Shown piece after piece: positions 23,348 through 32,414 of a stretch of DNA of 37,476 nucleotides. This DNA is from an uncultured Pseudomonadota bacterium (GTDB lineage: Bacteria > Myxococcota_A > UBA796 > JAFGLY01). Where the stretch lies: positions 1 to 37,476 of the forward strand of contig CALDOK010000327.1 of NCBI GenBank assembly GCA_937912125.1. Direction: 5' to 3'. The notes beneath the pieces were generated by a model. It worked only from the letters and a program-made list of their open reading frames with translations. It was not told the DNA's origin and searched no databases. Position numbers and translations under genes: made by a program. Position 1 is the first letter of the stretch, and every line of letters begins with the position of its first letter.

Positions 23348-25093
23348 ATGGATGAAGGCAGGACTCTCGCAGAGGTTCTCGAGCAGTTCGAGGCAGAACA
23401 GGTGTTCGATGAGCACTTGGTGATGAAGAGAGTCCAGCATGTGGCAGAGCCGCAGGAGGATGCCCGACACGAGCACTTGGCCTTTTCCTTCTCGGAGAGT
23501 GGCAAGTCACCATGGGGTACTCACTTCGGGCCGATGTTCCAGGGGACGAATGCGGATGGCAACCCCACGATGTTCCCGGACATCGTTCAGGTGACGACCG
23601 ATGTCCTGGACTACTGGCAGCGGCGTGCTGGCGAGAGCCGGCATCCCGTCATGCGAGCACGATACTCGGGGCTGGTCTGGGAGTTCGCCAGGGTGGTTGG
23701 TGGCAGGTCGCGTGACCCCGAGATGGCCCGTCTTCGTGTCGATGCAGTCATCGCGGTGGCCGATGGGAACAGGCACAAGTACGCCACCAACACCTGGACG
23801 ATGCTTGAACATGCTTTTTCACTCGCAGGGCTAATGAAGGATGGCTTGCGAGTGAAGATGGCCATCAAGGCTATCCTCGATTTTGAGATGCGAGTCGGGG
23901 ATGACGACAAGCCTGGCCTATGGGGCCCAGCCTTCGACCTTCTCTATGGGAAGAAGAAGCTCGGTGTGACCTCGGAGCAGGAACGGGAGCTGATTCAGCG
24001 CCTGGAGCAGCGGTTGGCGCGGCTCGCCGCGACAGGCGAGGACGAGAAGGCGTGGTCAGCAGAGGCCGCAGCCGAAAAGCTCGCACGTCACTATCGGCGC
24101 AATGGACTCCAGGAGGACGTCGAGAGAGTCCTGCTGGCTGCGGGCGGGATGAGAGAGCGGGCGGCCACGAGGGCGAAGGCAATGGTCGCCCAGTCGTGGC
24201 TGCAGCGTCTCTATGAACTCTACGCTGCCTTTGGGCTGCGAGATCACGCCGCCCGCCTTCTCAAACGGATCGCAGAACTGGGGCCGGGGACACGCGATGA
24301 GATGAAGGAAGTACGACACTCGTTCGAGATCAGCGAGGAGCAAATTCAGCAAATTGTGGGCGAAACCTTGGAGGGCTCCTTCCAGGAGGTCCATCTCCGT
24401 CTCGTCGTCCGGTACATCCCGCGGCTCGGTGACGTGAAGGAGCAGTTGGCCCGGCTATCATCCTCGGCACCCATTAGTTTTCTGATCCCCCGCCAGCTCA
24501 TGGACGAAGATGGACGACCGGTCGCGACCATCGACACGCTGGACGCGGATCCCGATGGGCACCTGGTTCTTTTCATGGTCCACAACATCGGATTCTCTGC
24601 GATCTTCGTTCGTCGGGTGATGGATGCCATGGTGACGAACGGGATCCTCAGCGAGTCCGTCATGCAGGACCTGGTAGATCGATCCCCCTTGTTCGTGGCT
24701 CGGAACGAGCCCCTCGTAATGGAAGGCGTGAGGGCCTACCTCAAGGGGGATGCCATCGGATCCATCCACCTGCTCGTCCCGCAGATAGAGGCCGCAGTTC
24801 GTCAGCTCGCCGGTCTCGTTGGGGCGCCGATCTTGAAGCCGAACAGGAGCGGTGGGATGGACCATCGTCTTTTCGATGAGCACCTTCGAGATCCGCTGGT
24901 GACCACCACCCTTACCGAGGATGTCGCCACGTATCTGCGCGTCCTGTTCACGGACAGACGAGGAATAAACTTGCGAAATAGCGTCTGCCATGGGTTCATC
25001 CCAGCAGCCTCGTTTACTATGGGCTTGGCCGACCGCGTGATGCACACGGTTCTACTGCTTCTTCTCGTCGATGAGGACAGGGGCGAGGAGTGA
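23348..25093 (+). CDS. DUF4209/HEPN-type protein
   Basis: A 581-residue protein. The C-terminus contains GINLRNSVCHGFI with R543 and H548 forming the R-x4-H signature of HEPN ribonucleases, in the setting typical of DUF4209 (a GlNLRN..HG block). The rest is helical, with repeats near 90-330 that suggest an alpha-solenoid sensor or scaffold. ATG 23348 follows AGAAGGG; an ATG at 23279 in the same frame lacks a ribosome site. The gene is divergent from the DUF4365 protein, and its TGA overlaps a GTG that opens the frame of the downstream transposase fragment. A toxin-like RNase effector is a reasonable inference; no cognate antitoxin is visible. Confidence 0.7.
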   Translation: MDEGRTLAEVLEQFEAEQVFDEHLVMKRVQHVAEPQEDARHEHLAFSFSESGKSPWGTHFGPMFQGTNADGNPTMFPDIVQVTTDVLDYWQRRAGESRHPVMRARYSGLVWEFARVVGGRSRDPEMARLRVDAVIAVADGNRHKYATNTWTMLEHAFSLAGLMKDGLRVKMAIKAILDFEMRVGDDDKPGLWGPAFDLLYGKKKLGVTSEQERELIQRLEQRLARLAATGEDEKAWSAEAAAEKLARHYRRNGLQEDVERVLLAAGGMRERAATRAKAMVAQSWLQRLYELYAAFGLRDHAARLLKRIAELGPGTRDEMKEVRHSFEISEEQIQQIVGETLEGSFQEVHLRLVVRYIPRLGDVKEQLARLSSSAPISFLIPRQLMDEDGRPVATIDTLDADPDGHLVLFMVHNIGFSAIFVRRVMDAMVTNGILSESVMQDLVDRSPLFVARNEPLVMEGVRAYLKGDAIGSIHLLVPQIEAAVRQLAGLVGAPILKPNRSGGMDHRLFDEHLRDPLVTTTLTEDVATYLRVLFTDRRGINLRNSVCHGFIPAASFTMGLADRVMHTVLLLLLVDEDRGEE

Positions 25094-25197
25094 GCAGGCG
25101 ACCGGCACCGCGCCCGGTCCACAAGGCCCCCGCGCCGGAGCCCCCGGTGGCCCAGGATCAACAGGTTCTCCAGCCCAGGTCCAGGACAGGTCCATAT

Positions 25198-25238
25198 CCA
25201 TCTGGTTGCTGGCGTGAGAAGCGGCGACTCGCTGTACA
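25198..25238 (+). repeat. 41-bp repeat, left copy
   Basis: These 41 bp, beginning CCATCTGGTTGCTGGCG and ending CGCTGTACA, recur exactly and inverted at 37386-37426. Flanking sequence on both sides is not clearly similar. The copy sits just before recognisable IS1380-type transposase sequence, in the same open frame. Confidence 0.85.
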
Positions 25239-25239
25239 T

Positions 25240-25719
25240 GTGGCTCCGCGCTTGTACTACCTGTCCACCGACCTGTTCGAGGACGAGGACCGTCAGTGGC
25301 GGCACTACTGCGTGATCTCCAACATGGACTGGCAGGGAGGCCGCTTGCTCCGCTGGCATCGAGAGAAGCAGGGCACGGTGGAGTTCGGCCACGGCGTGAT
25401 GAAGAACGACCTGGGCGCAGGGGTCGTTCCCACGGGCAAGTTCGGCGCCAATGCCGCCTGGTGGCGCATCAACACACTGGTTCACGACCTGTTGGAGTTG
25501 GTGAAGCGCCTCGCCGATGACGATGGCCTCGCCTACGCCAGACCCAAGAAGCTGCGCTTCGGACTGTTCACCCTCGGCGCACGCATCACCCGTCATGCGA
25601 GGACCTGGACCGTCCGCCTGAGCGAGGAGTTGCCCCAGGCCCACGTGCTGGTCGCCGTCCGTCGCGCCATCGTGGAGTTGGCCGTGCTCCTGCGACCTCG
25701 ACAGGCAGCCCCAGGCTGA
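25240..25719 (+). pseudogene. IS1380-like transposase, C-terminal fragment
   Basis: About 160 residues match the C-terminal part of IS1380/DDE-type transposases: YYLSTDL, then a YCVISN strand, RWHREKQGTVE containing the catalytic Glu region, LGAGVVPTGKFGANAAWW and a helical tail ending ARTWTVRL. The N-terminal half with the first catalytic Asp residues is missing: the frame opens only at 25090, inside the overlap with the DUF4209 stop. It is therefore a remnant, not a working transposase. It marks past insertion at the boundary between the DUF4209 gene and the CHAT/caspase segment. Family assignment is from recalled signature motifs. Confidence 0.75.
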
Positions 25720-26143
25720 CATCGAGTCGAGGCGGACATCGCGACAGACACCATCGCCTGGGCAGAAGTACGCCTGCGCTGCGCTGGCATGCCTCGCACG
25801 GCCTGTTCGCGGCCGCCGCCGGAGTGAGATCCGCCTTGCCGTACACCCCCGATGCTGCCTCACGAGCGCCCGTGGCTCGCTACGCTGTCGATAGCAAGCA
25901 GCGTGCCAGATCCGAGCCGACGATTGTGGGATCCATAGCCGCCCGCAGGACGAGGTGCCGGTGTGGTATCCTCGTTCCCGTGGCCGAGACCCCTCCCCGA
26001 GCAGCCTTCTCGCCCCGGATTGCCCGGGTTCCGGGCGTCTTCCGCTCTCCGGAATCCCACCAATCACGCTCCCCCTCGGAGGGCTGCGCCCCCAAGTGCA
26101 GCTTCTGGGTCCTATCGACACATCCGGCAATGGCGCTCTCGCT
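25720..26143. other. Non-coding stretch before the Mrr/CHAT operon
   Basis: I see no supportable gene in these 424 bp on either strand. The promoter for the Mrr/CHAT operon should lie here or in the leader downstream, but no convincing -10/-35 pair was found. Confidence 0.45.
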
Positions 26144-26204
26144 CTTGGGCGGGACTTCGAAGTGCCTAGGCACAGGCACTAGGCAGTCCCCCGATCCGCC
26201 CAAG
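26144..26204 (+). promoter_or_regulatory. Nested stem-loop leader upstream of the Mrr gene
   Basis: Three nested stems are visible: CTTGGGC (26144-26150) with GCCCAAG (26198-26204), GGGACT (26151-26156) with AGTCCC (26185-26190), and TGCCTAG (26163-26169) with CTAGGCA (26179-26185) around a 9-base loop. Asymmetric bulges separate them. The structure ends 20 bp before the ATG of the nuclease gene. It could be a regulatory leader, attenuator or operator cluster; the palindrome GTGCCTAGGCAC at 26162-26173 is an alternative operator. Confidence 0.6.
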
Positions 26205-26224
26205 TTCACTCACCGGGCGACCCA

Positions 26225-26704
26225 ATGACCCCCGAGCAGTTCGAGGTCTTCGTCGAGGAGACCCTGCGCGCGCTCGGCGCTCCGCTCAGCGAGTTCGAGG
26301 TCGACCGCCGAGAGCACCTGTCCGGGTCCGACGGCTCATACGAGATCGACGTGACGGCCCGCTTTCAGGCACTCGACGCCGACTTCCTGGTGCTCGTCGA
26401 GTGCAAACACCACCGCCACCCCATCAAGCGAGAGACCGTGCAAGTTCTCCGGGATCGGGTCGTCAGCACGCGCGCTCACAAGGGCATGCTGTTCGCCACG
26501 ACCTCATTCCAGAGCGGCGCTGTCGGCTACGCTCGACACCACCGCATCGCGCTCGTGCGGGTCACGCCGGCACACGACATCCTGTTTCAGACTCGCGGCA
26601 CGTGCGCGCCGACGCCGACCGCCGAGGCGCTCACGTCGAGACCGCAGGGCATCGCCATCACTGCGCCCCTCGACCTCGAGAGCGTCCTCGATGCCACTCG
26701 TTAG
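26225..26704 (+). CDS. Mrr-like restriction endonuclease
   Basis: A 159-residue PD-(D/E)xK nuclease of the Mrr catalytic type. The core shows YEIDVTAR with D42, LVECKHH with E59 and K61, then KRETVQVLRDRV and the downstream GMLFATTSFQSGAV strand typical of Mrr. Mrr family enzymes cut DNA, often methylated DNA. No separate DNA-recognition winged helix is present, so it probably depends on a partner. It starts 20 bp after a strong hairpin and ends 18 bp before the CpXC-TPR-CHAT gene on the same strand, so the two likely form an operon in which the protease may control, or be triggered by, the nuclease. Confidence 0.85.
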   Translation: MTPEQFEVFVEETLRALGAPLSEFEVDRREHLSGSDGSYEIDVTARFQALDADFLVLVECKHHRHPIKRETVQVLRDRVVSTRAHKGMLFATTSFQSGAVGYARHHRIALVRVTPAHDILFQTRGTCAPTPTAEALTSRPQGIAITAPLDLESVLDATR

Positions 26705-26722
26705 CGTCGCCGGGGGAGTGGG

Positions 26723-29700
26723 ATGACCGACCAGCCCGGCGATGCCTCATTCGCGGTCGTCCAGAAGCTTGAGTGCCCGGAGTGCTCCACTCCATTCGAA
26801 GCGCGAACCTGGGTGGTCATCGACCTCGAACGGCGCCCCGACCTCGCCCAGCTCCTCGAGGACGGTGAACTCCACCAGATCACCTGCCCGCATTGCCACC
26901 AGGTACTCGGCCACGCAGAGGCGACGACTCTGATCTACCGATCGACCGTCAGCCCACGCCTCCTGATCGCGCCGGCCCGAATGGCTGATCGCCGACAAAC
27001 GGAGTTCGAGGTGCGAGCCCTGGTCTCGAAGCTGGCCTCTGCGCTCGACTCCGGCTCCCAGGAAGACCTCGCGGACGAACCGGTCCAGGTCATTCCGCAC
27101 GCCCTCGTCTCCGCCGTGCTCCGCGACGGTTTCGAGTCGGCGATCGCGGAGACCCGCCGGCTCGAGGAAGCCGAACGCCAACCGCGACGAGAGATCGAAG
27201 CGCTCACGGGAGCGGCCCGCGAGCAACGAATCATTCGCGCGATTGCCGATGGCGAGCCGCTCTCACTCAATCAGGCCGAGGTTACCGACTCCCTGCTCGT
27301 CGCCCTCTCGACCGCCGCCGCCACCGAGCCGCCGGGCAGTGACGTTGCGAAGACCTTGTCCCGGGCCGTCGAACATCTCCGTTCATTCCAACGCTCGGAT
27401 GCCCAGGTGCCGCTCGGAGACCTGCCCCTCGGGCGCGCCGTGGTCGCCCTCCTGCAGGCGAACTCGATCGCCGCCGCGCGCGCACAGATCGAAGCGGTCC
27501 CGGGGCTGCTCAGCATGGAAGCGGCCCACGTGCTGGCACAGATCGGTGCAGTTCAGCGCACCCCGGAGGCGCGCGCCTCGATCGACCAGCTCAGGAGCCT
27601 GCTCGCGCGGTGCGGGCAGGTCGGCATCGAGCAGGCCTTCACCGAGCTGACCCGTGCCGAGATCGCGCGCCTGCAACTGACGGGCGCGCCGAGCATGCCC
27701 GTCGCCCTCGCGGACAACCTTGAACAAGTGCGGAGCGCGGTCGATGGGGTTTCCCACGACCCAACGCGGGCAGATGCGGCCATCGCGCTCCTCACTGAAG
27801 TGCTCCCTAGGGTCGACGTCAGGCTCTTTCCCACCCTCGCGGGGTCACTGCTCAACGACCTCGGCAACATGTACTGGGCGAAGCCGAACGGGGACTCGGG
27901 GGCCAACCTCTCCGCCGCCGCCGCTTCCTTCCGACGAGCGATCGACCTGTTCGCGCGGAAGCCGGACGAGAAGCTGGTGACAACCTCGAGCAACCTCGCC
28001 CAGGTGCACCTCCAGCTCTTCCGAATGCGCGGCGGCGACCACCTGATACTCGCCACAAGCTGTCTCAAGCGCGCGCTGGGCCATTGCGCTCAAGAGGCCG
28101 CGCCCTTGCCGTACGCGACCCTCCGATTCGTCATGGGAGGCGCCGCGCTCGAGCGACAGTCCGCCGCCGGGATCGAAGAGGCGATCACGCACTACCAGTC
28201 CGCGCTCCCGATCTTCCGACGCGAGAATGACCTGGGCGCGCTTCGCAGCTGTCTGAGTGCCCTCGGCGCCGCCTACCGCCGACTTCCGACTGGTGACCTG
28301 GAGCAACATCGCAAGCACGCCTTGGAAGCGTACTCCGAAGCCCTCGAACTGTGTGACCGAGACACCGCCCCCTTCGACTACGCCCAGATCCAGACGAGCC
28401 TCGGCATTCTGTACGCCACTGAGCACGCCTCGGTAGGCCTCTCCGGGCTCGAGGCGGCCGAGGCCGCTTTCCGAGCGGCCCTCGAGATCGAGACCCCCGA
28501 GACGGTCCCCGAGCGCTATGCCAACACGCAGAACGCGCTCGGCGATGCGATCCGCCGTCTGGCCGGCGGCCGGCAGGAGCGCGTCCGGGAGGCGATCGAC
28601 TGCTTCAAGGAGTCACTCCGCTACCGGTCGAGGGAGCTGCAACCGCGGAAGTATGCGTCGACGCTCGCGAACCTCGCGCTCGCGCTGGCCGACTCGCGCG
28701 AGCGCGTCGCGGACCTCAGACGAGCAGACGAGCTCTTCGGCGAAGCCTATGAGCTGCTGTCCTCGACGGACATTCACGGGGCCGCACACGTCCTCTCGAG
28801 CCACGCGAATCTCCTGAGCCAGGCCCCCTTCGGGGAGCGCTCCATCAACACCCAGCGCGCGATCGAGCTGCACCACCGAGCGGTCGCGCTCCAGCAGTCG
28901 ATAGGCGACCTCGTGGGCGTCTCGATGAGCCACAACAACCTCGGGACAACCTACCTCCGTTCGACGTTCGGCGAGCCGCAGGAGAGCCTCGAGCGCGCGG
29001 TCGAGCACTTCGAGGCGGCGTTGGAGCTCGTTACGCCCGCGTCCGCTCCCGCGCTCTTCGCCATGCTCAAGAACAACCTCGGCAACGCGCACATCGAGCT
29101 CAGCGCACACGCTGCTCGGCGCCCCCATCTCCTGCGCGCGGTCGCCTGCATCACCGAGGGGCTGCGCTACCGGACCCGCGACCGAATGCCGACCCAGTTC
29201 GCGATCGGAATGAACGCGCTGGGCCTGGCGCTCTCCAAGCTTGAGCGCGACCCGGCAGCAGCACGAGGGCACTTCCGCGAGGCGGTGGAGGTCGCACGCG
29301 AGCAGGGGAGCGGAGCCCTCTGCGGAGCCGCCTTGGTCAACCTCGGAAACGCCGCCGCCACCCCGGACGAAGCGGTCGCCGCGTACCAGGACGCGCTCGC
29401 GATCCTGACCCTGGAAGGCTTCCCCGCGGAACGCGCCAAGGCGTTGCACGCCCTCGGTCAAACCCTGTTCAACGAGGCCCGCTGGGAAGAGGCCGCGAAG
29501 CACTGGGCCTCGTGCATTGACGCCCAGGCGGCGCTCTACGGGCGCGCGACCTCCGAGATCTCCCGCACGTCCGAGCTGGCGGCGGCCCCGCATCCCTACG
29601 CCGAGAGGGCCTACTGCCTCGCGCGGCTCGAGCGCTTTGACGAGGCCCTCGAGTGCCTGGAGGCCGGGCGCGCCCGCGTTCTGAACGATGCGCTGGCGGA

Positions 29701-31117
29701 CGAGGATCTCTGGAGGACGGACGTCGACCGCGCCGCCGTCGACGCTCAGCGTCTCCTGATCAACCGCCTTGAGCAGCGTGCTCGTGGCCTGGGTTTCGCG
29801 GAGTCCCCGCAAGAGAGCGCCGCCGAGTTCCAGGGTCTGTCCCGACGACTCCAGTCCGAGCGAGCGCAACTCCGCGCCCTGCTCATGAGCTGCGAGGATC
29901 ACCCCACCGCCGCGCTCGACGTCGCGACGCTGGGGGCGTCGATTCCGGCTGGCCACGCGCTGGTCTATCTGGTGACGACCTCGCACGGCACCCTCGCGTT
30001 CTTCGTCGAGTCCGGTTCACGGACGGTCTCGGAGAACGACGTCCTGTGGGCCGACGCGTTCCGGGCGGCAGAGCTGAACGCGCTGTTGTTCGGACCAGGC
30101 CCCGAAGGCGGGGGGTTGCTGTCAGGTCATGTCGGGGACGACGTGGTCGTGCTCCAACGTGCACTCGACCGGGCCCTCGAGATGTTCGGGGAGCACGTCA
30201 TGACGCCTGTGCTCGATCGCCTCGCGGAGTCGGACATTCACAAGGTCGCTCTCGTACCCTGCGGCCACCTCGCGTTCCTGTCCGTGGGGGCGTGCTCATA
30301 TCGACGCCGGCATGGCGAGCAGGTCATTGACCACGCGGAGGTCGTCGTCGCGCTGAGCGGGCGCATCCAAGCCGTCTGTCGGCGTCGGTCTCAGCATCCG
30401 CTCGACGGTGACGCCCGGTTCCTCGGGGTGATCGAACCCGGACACGAAGGGACCGCCGAGCTTCGCTTCGCCGCCGCCGAGGTCCGCAGTGCCGCGAGGC
30501 ACTTCGTCGGACGAAGCCAGATCCTGGAGGGCCATGCGGCGACCCTCGAGAGCTGCATCGCCGGTCTCGCGAGAGCATCGTACGTCCACTTCTCTGTGCA
30601 CGCGACGTTCTCCCCGCGGCGGCCCCTCGACTCCGCACTGCTCCTCGCGGGGACCGAGCGACTCGCATTGCGGGACTTGCTCGACGTCCCGCTGTCCAGC
30701 GGTTGCCGCGTAGGCGTCTTGTCGGGTTGCCGGACGGGATTGGTCAAGCTCAGATCCACGCCCGACGAGGTCATTGGGCTCCCCGCGGGGTTCATTCGAG
30801 CAGGGTTCTCCGCGGTTCTCTGTGCACTCTGGCCGGTCAGTGATCTCGCCACGACGCTACTGGTTTCGCGGCTCTACGCCTTCCACGAAACGCATTCGCT
30901 CGCGGAGGCCCTAAGGAGGGCTCAGCTCTGGCTGCGCGACGCCCGATCCGAGGAACTGTTCGAGTCTCTCGAAGAGATCACGACCCTCTCGGGGGAGGAG
31001 CGGACCATAATCACGTCCGGTCTGCGCCCCGGCGAGCGGCCGTTTCGTCACCCGTACTACTGGGGCGGGCTGGTCGTCGTCGGGTCCTCGGCGCCGGCAG
31101 GACGAGCCCGAGAATGA
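26723..31117 (+). CDS. CpXC-TPR-CHAT protease (1464 aa)
   Basis: The N-terminus carries a CpXC-type zinc domain (C18, C21, C55, C58 in ECPEC and CPHC). Residues about 85-1000 are a long TPR-like superhelix with many repeats containing N-LG or A-LG turns (for example NLGNMYW, NNLGNAHIEL). The C-terminus is a CHAT caspase-clan protease with the catalytic His at H1293 (HFSVHATF) and Cys at C1336 (VLSGCRTG), then the LCALWPVSD strand typical of CHAT. A GGGGGAG four bases ahead supports ATG 26723. TPR-CHAT proteins are defence proteases activated by a sensor (as in Craspase). It follows the Mrr gene by 18 bp. The substrate is unknown. Confidence 0.88.
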   Translation: MTDQPGDASFAVVQKLECPECSTPFEARTWVVIDLERRPDLAQLLEDGELHQITCPHCHQVLGHAEATTLIYRSTVSPRLLIAPARMADRRQTEFEVRALVSKLASALDSGSQEDLADEPVQVIPHALVSAVLRDGFESAIAETRRLEEAERQPRREIEALTGAAREQRIIRAIADGEPLSLNQAEVTDSLLVALSTAAATEPPGSDVAKTLSRAVEHLRSFQRSDAQVPLGDLPLGRAVVALLQANSIAAARAQIEAVPGLLSMEAAHVLAQIGAVQRTPEARASIDQLRSLLARCGQVGIEQAFTELTRAEIARLQLTGAPSMPVALADNLEQVRSAVDGVSHDPTRADAAIALLTEVLPRVDVRLFPTLAGSLLNDLGNMYWAKPNGDSGANLSAAAASFRRAIDLFARKPDEKLVTTSSNLAQVHLQLFRMRGGDHLILATSCLKRALGHCAQEAAPLPYATLRFVMGGAALERQSAAGIEEAITHYQSALPIFRRENDLGALRSCLSALGAAYRRLPTGDLEQHRKHALEAYSEALELCDRDTAPFDYAQIQTSLGILYATEHASVGLSGLEAAEAAFRAALEIETPETVPERYANTQNALGDAIRRLAGGRQERVREAIDCFKESLRYRSRELQPRKYASTLANLALALADSRERVADLRRADELFGEAYELLSSTDIHGAAHVLSSHANLLSQAPFGERSINTQRAIELHHRAVALQQSIGDLVGVSMSHNNLGTTYLRSTFGEPQESLERAVEHFEAALELVTPASAPALFAMLKNNLGNAHIELSAHAARRPHLLRAVACITEGLRYRTRDRMPTQFAIGMNALGLALSKLERDPAAARGHFREAVEVAREQGSGALCGAALVNLGNAAATPDEAVAAYQDALAILTLEGFPAERAKALHALGQTLFNEARWEEAAKHWASCIDAQAALYGRATSEISRTSELAAAPHPYAERAYCLARLERFDEALECLEAGRARVLNDALADEDLWRTDVDRAAVDAQRLLINRLEQRARGLGFAESPQESAAEFQGLSRRLQSERAQLRALLMSCEDHPTAALDVATLGASIPAGHALVYLVTTSHGTLAFFVESGSRTVSENDVLWADAFRAAELNALLFGPGPEGGGLLSGHVGDDVVVLQRALDRALEMFGEHVMTPVLDRLAESDIHKVALVPCGHLAFLSVGACSYRRRHGEQVIDHAEVVVALSGRIQAVCRRRSQHPLDGDARFLGVIEPGHEGTAELRFAAAEVRSAARHFVGRSQILEGHAATLESCIAGLARASYVHFSVHATFSPRRPLDSALLLAGTERLALRDLLDVPLSSGCRVGVLSGCRTGLVKLRSTPDEVIGLPAGFIRAGFSAVLCALWPVSDLATTLLVSRLYAFHETHSLAEALRRAQLWLRDARSEELFESLEEITTLSGEERTIITSGLRPGERPFRHPYYWGGLVVVGSSAPAGRARE

Positions 31118-31184
31118 CAAACCGCAGCGCCCTCTGCCAGAACCTGCCGCACAGATTGTGCCGAGAACTCGTCACGTTGCTGGC

Positions 31185-31463
31185 TCAGCCCTGCTGTTGG
31201 TCGGCGGAACCAGGACTCAGGGCGACGAGTTCTCCCAGCGAAAGCCTGCTCAGCAGCGAGTCGACAGATTGTCTGTTCTCGGCCCTTGCGAGCTGAGCCC
31301 AGCCCCCGGCGAGAATCCGGGAAGACCGCTCATGCTTCTTATCCGCGTACCGGTCGCAGGCGAGAGCCGCGGGGGAGTCGGGCACCGGGGCGCCGGGCAC
31401 GCCGGGGCCGCCGGGGACGGGGACCCAGGCGGACAGCAGCAGGAGGAGGACGAGGATGCGCAT
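31185..31463 (-). CDS. Small predicted exported protein (92 aa)
   Basis: A 92-residue frame on the minus strand starting MRILVLLLLLSAW, a good signal-peptide shape, followed by a Pro/Gly-rich stretch and a basic/acidic helical C-terminus. GGAA lies six bases before the ATG. It sits alone between the CpXC-TPR-CHAT gene and the caspase gene, pointing the other way. If real, it might be a secreted or membrane-linked component or protease substrate. Composition and size make a chance frame possible. The rest of 31118-31607 holds no other gene I can support. Confidence 0.4.
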   Translation of the reverse strand: MRILVLLLLLSAWVPVPGGPGVPGAPVPDSPAALACDRYADKKHERSSRILAGGWAQLARAENRQSVDSLLSRLSLGELVALSPGSADQQQG

Positions 31464-31607
31464 GGCGGTTCCGGGGTTCGGGTTCCCGGAGACCATGGCG
31501 ACCCGGCCCTCAGGATCGGGTCTCGGGTGTGCCGCGACTCCGCCTCACCGATGGCCGGCGAGCCTGTCCGCTGATAGGCTAGCTCTAAACGGCAGGAGGA
31601 GGCTCGC

Positions 31608-32414
31608 GTGCTTCATGCGTTGACGGTCGGGGTGGATCGGTATCTCGACCCATCGATCTCCTCGCTGCGGTACGCGCGCAGGGACGCGGCGTCCGTCGCC
31701 GATCTCCTGCAGCAGAACCTGCACCCGTCCGAAGCGAGCGTGCGACGCCTGCTCGACGCCCAGGCGACCCAGCGGGCGATCTCCATCGCCATCGGGGAGG
31801 AGCTCCCCCGAGCCTGTCGACCCGGGGACGTCGTGCTCCTGTACTTCGCCGGACACGGCAGCCCGGAGACCGACGGACCCGCGGATGGAGCGTCCAGGTT
31901 CCTCATCCCTCACGACGCGGAGAAGCAACACCTCTTCACGACCGGGATCCAGCTGGGGCTCCGGTTCGCGGAGTGGCTGGATCGGCTCGCCGACGCCGCG
32001 CTGGTCGTCACGATCATTGACGCGTGCTTCAGCGGCGCGCCGGTCGCCGCCGCCCCGGGGACGGGCGTCCGGACCTTCATGGGGCCTCGACTCCAGCGCG
32101 CCCGAACGAGGGGCAAGCGACGGCCCCCGCCCTTGAGCCTCGAAGCCTTCGAGTTCGGGGAAGGGCGCCTCGTGCTGTCCGCGAGCCGGGACGATGAGCC
32201 CGCCTGCGAGGACGCGAGCGTGCGCCACGGCGTGTTCACGCACTACCTGCTGAAGGCCCTCGGCGAGCCGCTCCAGCGCGGCGGGACGATCACCGTCGCC
32301 GCGCTCTTCGACCGCCTGCGGCGCGAGACCCACCAACACATGCGCGGCAGGCAGACGCCGGTGCTCCAGGGCCTTGATGAGTACGCGCGGCTGCCGATTC
32401 TGGGGCCTGGATGA
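31608..32414 (+). CDS. Caspase-fold (C14) peptidase
   Basis: A 268-residue caspase-clan protease. The catalytic His is H83 in YFAGHGS and the catalytic Cys is C140 in IIDACFSG, with the preceding DVVLLYF and following VLSASRDDEPA strands in the order of bacterial caspases. The start is GTG 31608, supported by GGAGGAGG five bases ahead. It lacks a separate sensor domain, so it probably depends on another protein. Its TGA overlaps the ATG of the CHAT-TPR gene (ATGA), so the two proteases are made together. No transmembrane segment or zymogen pro-domain is obvious. Likely a defence or signalling protease, by analogy to caspase-based abortive infection. Confidence 0.88.
   Translation: MLHALTVGVDRYLDPSISSLRYARRDAASVADLLQQNLHPSEASVRRLLDAQATQRAISIAIGEELPRACRPGDVVLLYFAGHGSPETDGPADGASRFLIPHDAEKQHLFTTGIQLGLRFAEWLDRLADAALVVTIIDACFSGAPVAAAPGTGVRTFMGPRLQRARTRGKRRPPPLSLEAFEFGEGRLVLSASRDDEPACEDASVRHGVFTHYLLKALGEPLQRGGTITVAALFDRLRRETHQHMRGRQTPVLQGLDEYARLPILGPG

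Noticed and set aside
22974..23513. N-terminal extension of the DUF4365 protein
   Set aside because: It is Pro/Ser/Arg-rich with no motif, overlaps the start of the divergent DUF4209 gene, and the ATG at 22973 has a good GGAGGT site.
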